Shown here piece after piece: positions 1 to 9,700 of a stretch of DNA of 64,000 nt; the first letter of the stretch is position 1, and each line of letters starts with the position of its first letter. This DNA is from Fulvivirga lutea (lineage in GTDB: Bacteria; Bacteroidota; Bacteroidia; Cytophagales; Cyclobacteriaceae), in assembly GCF_017068455.1 (NCBI RefSeq), contig NZ_CP070608.1, forward strand, positions 1,965,488-2,029,487, given 5' to 3'. Made by a program: the position numbers and the translations under genes. The notes under the pieces were generated by a model. That model was not told where the DNA came from. It did no database searches and saw only the letters and a program-made list of their open reading frames with translations.

Positions 1-1
1 G

Positions 2-820
2 TTGCTTACTGCAGAAAAGGATAAAATCAGAAAGGCCGAAGAAGATAAAAATGAATTGCGCTTCAAAGAACTTCAAAAGCAGCTGGAAGATCAGAAGAAG
101 CTTACAGAAGAAATGAAACGTAAACAGGAGCAGGGCTCTATGCAGCTACAGGGAGAAATTCAGGAATTGGCCATAGAAGAATGGCTCATGAGTCAATTTC
201 CTTTAGATTCTATTGAAGAAATTAAAAAAGGTGCCAGAGGTGGAGACTGCATCCAAACAGTAAACACAAGAGCCCGTCAGAATTGTGGTACCATCTATTA
301 TGAAAGTAAGCGCACCAAGGATTTTCAACCTGGTTGGATAGAAAAGTTCAAAGCGGATATGCGTGATAAAGGCGCAGATGTTGGTGTATTAGTAACCGAG
401 GCCATGCCTTCAGGTATGGATCGTATGGGCATTCGTGATGGAGTCTGGATTTGTAGCTATGATGAGTTCAAAGGCCTTTGTGCAGTTTTAAGAGAGTCTG
501 TAATACAATTGAGTGTAGCTCTCACCACACAGGAGGGCAAAGGAGATAAAATGCATATGCTTTATGACTTCCTGACTAGCACAACCTTTCGTATGCAGGT
601 AGAAGCTATAGTAGAAGGCTTCAGCTCTATGAAGAATGCCCTAGAAAGTGAGAAGAGATCGATGCAGCGCATCTGGAAAGAGCGTGAAAAGCAGATTGAT
701 AAAGTGATCACCAATACCATTGATATGTATGGCTCTATCAAAGGCATTGCCGGTAATGCTGTACAATCTGTGAAGGCTTTGGAGTTGGGAGAGGATGAAC
801 AAGATTTTACTGAAGAATAA
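2..820 (+). CDS. DUF2130 domain protein, 3'-terminal part
   Basis: This is the C-terminal 272 codons of a gene that begins before the window. The visible N-terminal 50 residues are a highly charged coiled coil (runs of K, E and Q). They are followed by the conserved DUF2130 core, with GARGGDC at about residues 77-83, YYESKRTK at about 98-105, and VGVLVTEAMPSGM further on. This family is often found near restriction or defence genes and the core may be nuclease-like, but no function is established and none is inferred here. The next gene starts on the base after this stop codon, so the two are probably cotranscribed. The first visible codon is TTG and is unlikely to be the true start. Confidence 0.8.
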   Translation: MLTAEKDKIRKAEEDKNELRFKELQKQLEDQKKLTEEMKRKQEQGSMQLQGEIQELAIEEWLMSQFPLDSIEEIKKGARGGDCIQTVNTRARQNCGTIYYESKRTKDFQPGWIEKFKADMRDKGADVGVLVTEAMPSGMDRMGIRDGVWICSYDEFKGLCAVLRESVIQLSVALTTQEGKGDKMHMLYDFLTSTTFRMQVEAIVEGFSSMKNALESEKRSMQRIWKEREKQIDKVITNTIDMYGSIKGIAGNAVQSVKALELGEDEQDFTEE

Positions 821-1486
821 ATGAGCCTATTTAAAGACAAAAATGGTGAACTTAAGCTGAGTGCGATTCTGGTGGCATCTCTCTTGGTTGTTGTGCTGTT
901 ATGGGCTTCCACATTTATTTTCCTCAATACATCCAAATCTGGGGAAATAGGAGATAGTTTCGGAATGGTAAATGCCTTATTCTCTGCTTTGGCTTTTTCC
1001 CTTCTTATATACACATCATTGCTTCAAACCCAAGAACTAAAACTTCAAAGAAAGGAGTTGGAGGAAAACCGTAAACAACTAGAGTCTAGTGCAAAGGCAC
1101 ATAATGAACTAGTTGAACTCACAAGAGCTATCAATAAGGATAAGCTTATTCCGCAGTATAAGGTAGAAGAATTAATTATTGGAGATAAAGAGACTAAATT
1201 GTTTTTAAGAGTGTATTATGGAGATTGCAAACTTATAGGTCTTAATACACATAAAAATGAGCAATTTAGTTGGGCTCTTAATGAAGATGATGGAACTCTG
1301 AAATTAAGAAAGGAAGGTGATATCGTTGGCCCAATTTCAATTATCACATCAAGACTAAATGAATTCAGTAAAGTAGTTATTTCTTATCAAATAAATAATG
1401 ATAATGTATTCTGTCAGGATATAATAGATATCAATGGCGCATATAGTATTACAAACCCTTATCTCTCCAGTAATCAATTGTCATGA
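821..1486 (+). CDS. Two-helix membrane protein with coiled coil, unknown function
   Basis: The 221-residue protein starts with ATG on the base after the DUF2130 stop, which implies translational coupling. It shows two hydrophobic segments (about residues 14-35 and 48-66), then a charged coiled coil (about 70-105, rich in L, K, E and Q). The soluble C-terminal domain of about 115 residues looks beta-rich, with motifs such as LFLRVYYGDC. This layout of two transmembrane helices, coiled coil and small sensor-like domain is common for anchored proteins in defence or phage-related islands. I recognise no named family. Its pairing with the DUF2130 gene is the only functional clue. Confidence 0.75.
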   Translation: MSLFKDKNGELKLSAILVASLLVVVLLWASTFIFLNTSKSGEIGDSFGMVNALFSALAFSLLIYTSLLQTQELKLQRKELEENRKQLESSAKAHNELVELTRAINKDKLIPQYKVEELIIGDKETKLFLRVYYGDCKLIGLNTHKNEQFSWALNEDDGTLKLRKEGDIVGPISIITSRLNEFSKVVISYQINNDNVFCQDIIDINGAYSITNPYLSSNQLS

Positions 1487-1596
1487 TGAACAATCTACTA
1501 AATATATTGACTTGATATGCAGAAGCTTGCCACAGAAATGGTGTTGAAGAAATGGGAGATGATAGTGAATGAGTTGACTGGGTAATTATATAAATA

Positions 1597-1626
1597 TTGT
1601 TTTAATTAATTTTTTTATTACATTTG
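1597..1626 (+). promoter_or_regulatory. Bacteroidota-type promoter of the TAC operon
   Basis: TTG at 1597-1599 is followed after 19 bases by TACATTTG (1619-1626), an exact match to the Bacteroidota -7 consensus TAnnTTTG. It lies 16 bases before the GTG start of the putative toxin gene, and nothing coding lies between. The element gives the three-gene operon its own promoter, separate from the genes upstream. Confidence 0.65.
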
Positions 1627-1642
1627 AAAACTTAACTTATAA

Positions 1643-2104
1643 GTGAAGCGTTATAAGATTGAAATATTTAAGTCATTTGAAAAGGCTACCATATACACTA
1701 TTCATGAACAAAATGCAGAATATAGTGAGACAGATGACTTTCTTATTCGTTTCAAAGATAATCCAGATCATAATGAGGACATTCAAACAATTAAATATTG
1801 GATTACAAAAATTGGAAGTACCGGAGTACTGGAAAGGCATTTTAGGCCTGAAAATGATGCGGTGGCGATCCCACTAGGACGATCGGGTTTACGACTTTAT
1901 GGTTTTCGCATAACAAATGAAATTTTAATACTTGGTAACGGAGGTAAAAAGACTTCACAATTAGTGAAAGACAGTCCAGATGCATACCCTCATTTTCAGC
2001 TAATGAACTCAGTAGCATACATAATTAATTTAAAAATCCAGAAGGAAGAAATTACAATGAATGGAAGTGACTTGAATGGTGATCTGACATTTTTTGTTAA
2101 ATAA
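1643..2104 (+). CDS. Putative RelE/HigB-like toxin of a TAC system
   Basis: This 153-residue basic protein starts with GTG just after a good promoter. The stretch GLRLYGFRITNEILILGNG (about residues 82-100) resembles the RLYGFR-x-hydrophobic-strand core of RelE/HigB ribosome-dependent mRNA interferases. A toxin would normally cleave mRNA on the ribosome and halt growth. The main support is context: it is followed 7 bases later by an XRE-type antitoxin gene and then by a SecB-like chaperone, the toxin-antitoxin-chaperone order known from Rv1955-1957 of Mycobacterium tuberculosis. It is longer than classical HigB (about 90-120 aa). Catalytic residues cannot be assigned by eye, so a different toxin fold remains possible. 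Confidence 0.6.
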   Translation: MKRYKIEIFKSFEKATIYTIHEQNAEYSETDDFLIRFKDNPDHNEDIQTIKYWITKIGSTGVLERHFRPENDAVAIPLGRSGLRLYGFRITNEILILGNGGKKTSQLVKDSPDAYPHFQLMNSVAYIINLKIQKEEITMNGSDLNGDLTFFVK

Positions 2105-2111
2105 TACAACT

Positions 2112-2519
2112 ATGAGTATGATATTCGATTCTATTGAAGTAAGTGATGAAGTCAAAAGACAAGTTGATCACTCGTTCGCAATCGTTGATCAAATTCATGC
2201 AATATTGGAAAGTAAAGGCATGACTCAGCGTGACTTGGCTATTTTACTGGAAAAAAGGGAGTCAGAAGTGAGCAAGTGGATGAGGGGAACTCACAATTTC
2301 ACATTGAAGAGTATTTCTAAATTGGAAGTAGTTCTTGGCGAGTCAATAATTATTACTCCAAATCAAGCTAATAAGGAATATTCTAGTTTAAAAATGATTC
2401 CGGTTGTAGTATATGCCAATATTAATAGACCTGTGGTAAAAGAGAAGGTGACAACCCAACAAACGATTTGGAAAAAATCAAAAATTCAATTTTTCAATAA
2501 AGGATTAAGAACTGCCTAA
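2112..2519 (+). CDS. XRE/HigA-like antitoxin with C-terminal extension
   Basis: The protein has 135 residues from the ATG at 2112. An in-frame TTG at 2094 lies inside the toxin gene and is less likely. Residues about 20-80 form a Cro/C1-type helix-turn-helix (KGMTQRDLAILLEKRESEVS, then a WMRG turn). It should bind the operon promoter and neutralise the upstream toxin. A basic tail of about 45 residues follows the HTH domain, ending IQFFNKGLRTA. In TAC systems a tail of this kind (chaperone-addiction region) makes antitoxin folding depend on the SecB-like partner. The stop codon TAA overlaps the next ATG as TAATG, so chaperone translation is coupled to antitoxin translation. Confidence 0.8.
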   Translation: MSMIFDSIEVSDEVKRQVDHSFAIVDQIHAILESKGMTQRDLAILLEKRESEVSKWMRGTHNFTLKSISKLEVVLGESIIITPNQANKEYSSLKMIPVVVYANINRPVVKEKVTTQQTIWKKSKIQFFNKGLRTA

Positions 2520-2998
2520 TGACACAAGTAAAAGTAGATCCTGAGAAAATTAATATGTTAGGACTGAGGATTACAAAGTCCTATTTTGAAGTTGACGAAT
2601 CGGCATTAGAAGAGCCTGAACTAGTGGAGAATATAAAGCTTGGATGTAAATCTGAATCGGCATTTAATGTTGACGAGAAGTATCATTTTTTTCGTCTTTA
2701 CATTAAAATTCAAGGATTTGATAAAAATGAGAAACAAGTTAGGGTGAGAGGAGAATACCATATTGATTTTCATTATATAGTTGAGAACTTGAGTGAATTT
2801 GTTTCATTTGAAAATGATGATACTGAAATAAATGTTGATGCTAACTTAGGGGCGACAATAGCTGGAATTTCATATTCTACAAGTAGAGGGATAATTCTAG
2901 ATAGGACACAAACTACGGATTTTAATGGGGTTATCCTTCCAATTATAAATCCTCACAATTTGCTTGATAAGGATACCTTTAGTGAGATGGAAAACTAG
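2519..2998 (+). CDS. SecB-like chaperone of a toxin-antitoxin-chaperone operon
   Basis: This 159-residue acidic protein has the SecB signature layout. It has an N-terminal beta-sheet half and then a C-terminal segment (GISYSTSRGIILDRT, then ILPIINPHNLL) that parallels the ARETISDLVTRGGFP...PVNFDALY end of SecB. General SecB is typical of Proteobacteria, so a lone copy in Bacteroidota beside a toxin-antitoxin pair points to a dedicated antitoxin chaperone. Its expected role is to hold the unfolded tail of the upstream HTH protein until it can bind the toxin. The start ATG overlaps the antitoxin stop (TAATG). No gene for a Sec partner lies nearby. Confidence 0.75.
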   Translation: MTQVKVDPEKINMLGLRITKSYFEVDESALEEPELVENIKLGCKSESAFNVDEKYHFFRLYIKIQGFDKNEKQVRVRGEYHIDFHYIVENLSEFVSFENDDTEINVDANLGATIAGISYSTSRGIILDRTQTTDFNGVILPIINPHNLLDKDTFSEMEN

Positions 2999-3048
2999 TG
3001 ATATACTAATTCTAGTTTATTTAATAATCTTTATTATTAACATCCCAC

Positions 3049-3081
3049 TTAATCTCACTTATCCAATTTGAGATTAATTTT
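3049..3081 (+). terminator. Hairpin downstream of the TAC operon
   Basis: TTAATCTCA (3049-3057) and TGAGATTAA (3069-3077) form a perfect 9-bp stem with an 11-base loop, followed by TTTT. It lies 50 bases after the SecB-like stop codon. The stem is AT-rich, so termination may be weak. Confidence 0.45.
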
Positions 3082-3146
3082 ATGGAGTTATTTATATCTG
3101 TTTCTGATGGCAACTCACCTATCACTAGATCATTAAGTGTTGTTTG

Positions 3147-3245
3147 TTAAGTAGTCTTAATTTCTGTCCAGGTCTTTTCAGTTTCCTTAAAAATGATTGC
3201 CTCTTTAGGGTGTTGCACCAGCCAGTAGTTACTAGGCCCGGAGGC
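3147..3245 (-). pseudogene. Possible C-terminal remnant of a lost gene
   Basis: Read on the minus strand, about 33 codons without a stop end at a TAA (3149-3147). The last residues are YWLVQHPKEAIIFKETEK and then TWTEIKTT. The composition looks like a genuine globular C-terminus, but no start codon or upstream domain precedes it. The plus-strand fragment starts directly where this one ends, at about 3240-3245. I read the region as a junction between two broken genes. The parent family is not recognised and the piece may be fortuitous. Confidence 0.25.
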
Positions 3246-3458
3246 GTGCAAGGTTTTGCATATGCTGACTCCAACACAAAAGAAGAATTCAAAAACCTCG
3301 CGGCAATGATCAATTGGATGGCCAGTTTTGGATGGCGCTTAATTTCTAATCACATTATGCCATATGAGGGAGATTCAGGCAATAATTCTCAAAGTAATAT
3401 TTTAAACACGAATGAGTATATAACTATCTTGATTTTTGAGAGGCCAATTCGCAATTGA
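3240..3458 (+). pseudogene. Truncated DUF4177-like fragment
   Basis: About 72 codons encode FKNLAAMINWMASFGWRLISNH, then an acidic loop, then EYITILIFERPIRN. This pattern of helix, GW-R-L and final hydrophobic strand ending in ER resembles small DUF4177-type proteins. The only upstream start codons in frame lie in unrelated-looking sequence (TTG at 3144), and no promoter is visible. It is probably the 3' part of a gene whose front was lost by rearrangement. It could be a functional small protein if the TTG is used. Confidence 0.3.
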
Positions 3459-3754
3459 AAAATATGGTTTTACAGATTACACGACTCTGATTATAGAAGT
3501 TTCTGAATGATTAGTGGTTAGGACAATGAAAATATCAATTAATAATTGAATTCGTTGTTTAAACATCATGTAATTTTTTCAAAAAGATTAAACATATATT
3601 GTTTTCTAATCTCTTGAAAATCAATTAATCAATTGATATAATACATTATAATATAAAAATAATATAATGTAATATATGTATTAAATTAGATTTTTTTGAT
3701 CTTTTTCATCTGGCTATACTTGCAAAGTTTTCCACCTTAACCCTAAACCAGACA
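3459..3754. other. AT-rich gene-free leader before the giant gene pair
   Basis: Nearly 300 bases contain no credible coding sequence. The central part (about 3590-3690) is almost pure A/T with repeated ATATAATGTAATAT-like words. This may mark a flexible or H-NS-like silenced upstream region of the 11-kb SpvB/RHS operon. No stable hairpin is seen. Confidence 0.5.
3695..3722 (+). promoter_or_regulatory. Candidate promoter of the SpvB-Ig/RHS operon
   Basis: TTTG (3695-3698) and TATACTTG (3715-3722, one mismatch to TAnnTTTG) lie 33 bases before the ATG at 3755. The 16-base spacer is shorter than the usual 19-21, so this is tentative. Confidence 0.3.
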
Positions 3755-6700
3755 ATGAAGACTGCAATCCGCAAGTTTGTAGCCTGTGTTATTCTTTTGA
3801 CTTGTCAATTGGATTTATATTCACAGAATATTTCTGTTGCTCCAGAAATAGATCCATTCAATCTCACATCCAATCAATTAGCAACTATTCAAAATAATGT
3901 TAACCTCTTTAATGGTAGCGTTAACCTGCCATTGAATTTGGTTAATATTCCGTCAGTAGGTGGATTATCAATAAATGTTAGCCTTCGATACAATTCATCT
4001 AATTATGCCTACCAAGTCCCACTATGGAATTTAGATGCACCAACTGGCATTTTGGGCCTTGGTTGGTCGATGGATGTCCCTAAAATTGTAAGAAACCACA
4101 AAGGTACTGGGAATGTACATGATGATGAATATTATTTAATTGAGGGTGGGTCGCCAAATAAACTTATTTTAACCAGCAAGACTTCAACCACCAAATCATT
4201 TATTACTACAGGGTATAATTTTTGGATAATTAACTATTACCCTAATCTTGAGAAATGGGAGATTATCAAAGAGAATGGAGTTAAATATGTTTATGGTGAT
4301 AAAAACTCTCAACGAAATACAGTACAGTGGATTGTAAAATGGGGAAATTGGATTGGTAACAGTTCAAATACAAATGCGCAACAACATTTAGCTCATGTTT
4401 GGAATTTATCTCAAATAATCAATTTACAAAATAAGTCAGTTGATTTTTCATATATAAGTCAAACAAGAAAGGTCGGAACAGGTTTAGGACTAGATCAAAC
4501 GGAGGCTTCTTACTTATCTAAGGTAGTCGAACCTTTAGGGAGATCTCTAGAATTTATCTACAAAGATAAACAGCCTAATGAGTTCATGGAACCTCACATA
4601 GAAAATGGCAGAAATAAAAACGATGCTTATCAAGAATTTTATGAAACAAAATATCTTGATAAAGTAGAAGTTTTGAACAGTGATCAATCACTTAATCACT
4701 ACTTTAATTTAGCATATGAATTTACCGGTGATGGTAATACTACTAAAAGACTTTTAAGCTCAATACAAAAGGTTAATTATACTCAATCATCATTTCCGAA
4801 AACAAGCTTTGAATATGGTCCGTTTGGTTTGAACCGAATAAGCACTCCTACTGGTGCGGAGATAGATTACCACTATAACACAGAAGGAATTCTCATTAAT
4901 CATTCTCAAGCTGATTTAAGGATAACAGCACCATCAGGGTATGCTGAACCTATTGTAAAAGTTGGTAAAGATTTCGTAGTTGTCACATGGAGACAGCTTT
5001 CTGGAGGAGTACATGTCAATTCAGATAGAAATGTTAAAGTATTTGTATATCGATGGGATGGTGAGTGGCTGGAGTATGAATATAGTAATTCAATTGGCTC
5101 GGTTAGGCGGAGTGATATTCAAACAAGTCCTTGGGGTCCTGCAATAATTAAGCAGGACATAGAAATTAAACTAGAGGATGATTTTTTCGCAATTCTAAAA
5201 CCGATGTATACTGGGAATAATTACAAATTACATTTATTTAAGAAGGATCCTAAAAATACATCTAAATGGATAGTATCTACCGATATTATAGATGTTGGTA
5301 ACGGGAAACCAAAATTATTATCAGGTGATAATTTTGTTGCAGTTGGAGAAAGGCATGATTCTGACCTTCATACATTCATTATGAATGGAGATCAATGGAA
5401 TCATGAAGTTCATGGGTTTTCTCAACCATGGAAAGAAACAGTTTTTTATACATCCTCAACTAATTATGTATTGAGACATTCTACAACTTCATCAGACTTT
5501 GTTGAGATAGTGTATCTCAATGAAATGAAGGAGTGGGTTGAAAAATCATTTCCTAATAATCCAGGAATGAATACCCACCCGGATAAAGAATCTTACTGGC
5601 ATTCTTCTGAAAGTTTTGCTGCAGTTATGGCTGAAGGAGGTCACGAATTTATTTATAACTGGGATGAGAATTTTGAAAATGTAGTTATTACAGATACTGG
5701 TGTAGGTTACGCTGATAATGGACCAGTTGTTATCACTGGAAATTCTATGGTTGGATTATTCGGAGGCAATCAGATGAAAGTTTTCAGGTATACAGGTACC
5801 AATTGGGTTTCGAAATTAGCAACGGGTATACAGTCTCCAATTTCTTACGGGAATGATAACATGTTTTTCTCAGTGGGAGATTACACTGATTTTTATGAGT
5901 TTGATCCCAATTCGAATGTTTGGAAGAAGAAAATGTCCTTAAGTAGATTAGTTGATTTAGGTTCTCATACTGATTTACTATTGGATGGTTTATATCCTGC
6001 CAATAATACTTTTTTATATAACCAGAAAGGATATTCTCGAACAACTGCAGGTAAATGGGAGTATATAGGTCCTACTCCACGTTATCATGTAAATTCTATC
6101 ACAAGAAATAGCAAGAAACCATCTATGGTAGTTAATCAGAATTCCTATATAGTTACAGATGTAGGAAGAGATGATGATATTAGATTTTACAAAAATGGTG
6201 AATTTGGTGCCAGATTCGAATATGAAGGTCGCATAAATATTAATAATGATAACAATGGCAGTCGTGTTGTTGGAGCTAAAACTGTGGTTTCATGGCTAGG
6301 GACATCTGATAATATTAATTTTGAAGATGTAAATACCTTAAAAATTCACAGAGTAGAGAATGATAAAATAGAGGGAAAGGTTATTAATCATCCCGTTCAA
6401 AAAATTACAATAAGTGGTATTGAGAATCCGATGAATGTTTATATTAAGTATGATCAGGCAACCGCTAGTTCATCAAATGGACTTCCTCGATTCAATAAAG
6501 TAACCATATATCAAGGTAGTGATAATGGAGTTGAGACTCCTTTGGGTAGAACTGAATATTACTTTTATAATGGTTTAAATTCTGGGGAAGTGTCTTTAAG
6601 TTACCCGACAAAAGGGGGAGGTAATGGCAATTCCCATTATTCATTACTAACTGGGTTGCCCTATGCAATAAAAACTTATGATGCTTCTAATGATTTATTG

Positions 6701-9700
6701 AGCAGTCAGTTGACAACTTATAAAGTTTTCACCAAATCTGTTCCTGCAGGAACCAATTCGAATTCGAATGTATATTTTGCAAGACCAATCGAATTGAATT
6801 TGGAAAATGAAGATATAAAAAGTGTTACAAGATTTACTTTGGATGACAACACAGGGTTAAATAAGGAGATAGAAACAGCCCATATTGTTGATGGTACGGA
6901 AATAAATAAGACTAAGGTAGTTCATAAATATTGGTGGCAAGAGTATAACTCCAGTAGATCAAAAAATATCCTTTCACCAATTATACAGTCTAAAACTATA
7001 AAGGATGGAGTCACACTATCTTCCACGGTTAATGTATTTAATGGAGGAGCTTCTAATCCTTCAATATATCAATCATTCGAGTGGAAAAGAACAGGAAGCC
7101 CTGATTTCTCAAGCTGGGCGGCTGGCTCTGACCCGGGGAATAATTGGCGAAGCAATGTGATTTATACTGCGAAAGACACGTATGGAAGAGTGGAAGAGTT
7201 AAAAGATGCAAAAGGAGTTTACACAACAAACGGCTATGACGATGATGGGAGATTAGTCTATTCGGTTTACAATGCTAGAAAAAATAAAGTTCTATTCGAT
7301 GACTTTGAAAAAAATGGTAACAGCACCGTGTCCAAGACTGGTAGAAAATCAAGGTCTGGAGCCTATAGCATTACTCTTCCAAGTTCCGGAACTTATCAAT
7401 TAACGTATTGGAAAAAGAATGGAACTCAAGCATGGCAATTTATTAATGAAACGATTAGCAGTAATGTTTCTATTGGTGGAAGTGATGTTAAAATTGATCA
7501 GGTAAGGTTAATGCCAGTAAATGCCAGGTTTACATCAAACTCATATGATGAGCAAGGCAATTTAATTACCAATTGTGGGGTAAATAACGAAATTATCAAA
7601 TATGAATATGATAAGCTTAACAGGCTCAACCTTGTTAGAGATCATGATAATACAATTATTGAAAAGCACCAAACATACTTGCATAATGACTTTAGAAGAT
7701 TGGGTGTGTATGGACAGTTAGATTTTGGCAAGGTTTTATTAGATGAATCAAAAACTAATGTTATCAAGCTTGTGAATGAAGGTTTTGAAGATATTTTGAT
7801 ATCTAGTATTTCTGTACCTAGTGGATTTAGTTTTAATACTTGGTCAGGAACACTATCACCGTCTCAGAGTATTGAGATACCTATTACTTTTAATCCTGTT
7901 CTTGAGAAGTCATATAATGGCTCTTTCATTATAAGTTCGAATGCCACAAGTGGTACAGACGATCTATTTCTTTATGGTGTTGGAAGGGCTATACGCGAAA
8001 TTAGCGTTACTTATTTAGATGGTGGCGTAGAAAAAGCTGAATTGAATTTTGGAGATGTTAATATTAACAATACCCACACAGCGACAATAAGAGTAAGAAA
8101 TGAGGGAAATCGTTCACTTGAAGTGTATGATTTAGATTACCCTGAACCATTTACTGGTCCTTATGAATATGCGCCTGTAATTATAAGTCAACTTGTTACA
8201 ATTGATGAAGAAGGAGTTATAATCGATGAAGAAGATCCAGAGGGCTCGTTACTGCTGATAAAAAAAGGAACTTCTATGCCAACGTCATTTGTAGTCGCTC
8301 CGGGTAGTTTTTATGATTTGGTTATTGAATTTACACCAACTGAAACAATTGCATATTCTGGTGTGATTTCTGTTAATTGTAACTCTACAGAAGGTATTAA
8401 CACGATCAATGTTCAAGGGGAAGGTAAAAAAATAAGAACGGCTTCGTTTGATTCGAATATAGATTTTGGAGTTGTAAATGTTGGATCTACTGAAATTCAA
8501 AATGTTGTAATCACCAATTCAGGAAATTATCCATTAACAATTTCATCTCTTACAGGTATAGCTGACGGTTATTATTATGGATGGAAGAATATAATGCCTG
8601 AGTATACCGACCCTGAAAATCCCTTTAACAATCCTGAAGAAGATGTAATAGACCATAATAAATTATTAAAAGGTGAGGCTATTATTAATCCTGGGTATGC
8701 TCGTACAATTGAGATAAGGTTTACCCCTGATCAGCCGATCACTTATGATGGGCAAATCACAATAAACGGTGACTTCACAAGTGGTAATAATAAAATTAAC
8801 ATCACAGGAAGAGGTAGGCCTACACGAATAATAAGATTGGTTGGGGATTTAGATTTTGGGACGATTGACCCTGGGAATTCCACAACAAGAAACATAACAA
8901 TTTACAATGATGGTAATTCAAATTTAACCGTTAATAGTATTACCACTCCAAGTGGATTTCAGTCAAGCTGGAGTGGTGCAATATCGCCTGGTGGGAGCCA
9001 AGTAGTACCTGTTACTTTTAGCCCTTCCAGTCCTATTGCATACGATGGTAACTTGGTTGTTAATTCTAATAAAACAGGGGGTACATCAAGCGTACCTGTG
9101 AGTGGACAGGGTAGAATTAAACGAATAATTGCCCTTTCAGGAAATATGAGTTTTGGGGATGTTAGCTCCAATACTAATGCTTATAGAACTCTTAAAATAT
9201 CTAATAATGGTAATTCTAATTTAACCATCAACTCAATTTCCTATCCGAGTAATTTCTATGGATGGACCTCAGTTTCATCATCGTCAACCTCTTCATTAGC
9301 AGTTCCATATAATAGCAATGGATTGGTATTGGCTCCGGGAGCAGATGTGGACATAAGCGTTCGGTTTAATTCCAACGACCCACAATCATATGGCGGTAAT
9401 ATAATTGTACAGTCAAACAAAACCAGTGGTGGAAATTCGATTTCTACGTCTGCTAATATTTTACCGACACGTATTATTGAGATGCCTAATTCAGTTTCTG
9501 TAGGTACTGTTAATCTTAATTTTACTGTTACAGAATCAGTAGTGATATCTAATACGGGCAATTCCACACTTAATATTACAGGGGTAAGAATGCCAATCGG
9601 GTTTTCTGGAGGTTTTAGAAACATTCAGGATATAAATGACGGAACACGGCCTACTTATACTGATCAAGTAATGATTTTACCTGGTTACTCAAGGTCTTTA

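Noticed and set aside
562-1014. Minus-strand open frame of 150 codons
   Set aside because: It is antisense to the DUF2130 gene and the membrane-protein gene and its sequence is basic low-complexity without domain features.
1517-1585. 22-residue open frame (MQKLATEMVLKKWEMIVNELTG) before the TAC promoter
   Set aside because: It could be a remnant of a gene end, but the length is too short and no family can be named.
3125-3313. Minus-strand 62-codon frame (CTPPGLVTTGWCNTLK...)
   Set aside because: Another minus-strand frame of the same region reads more like a protein end, so this frame is probably incidental.
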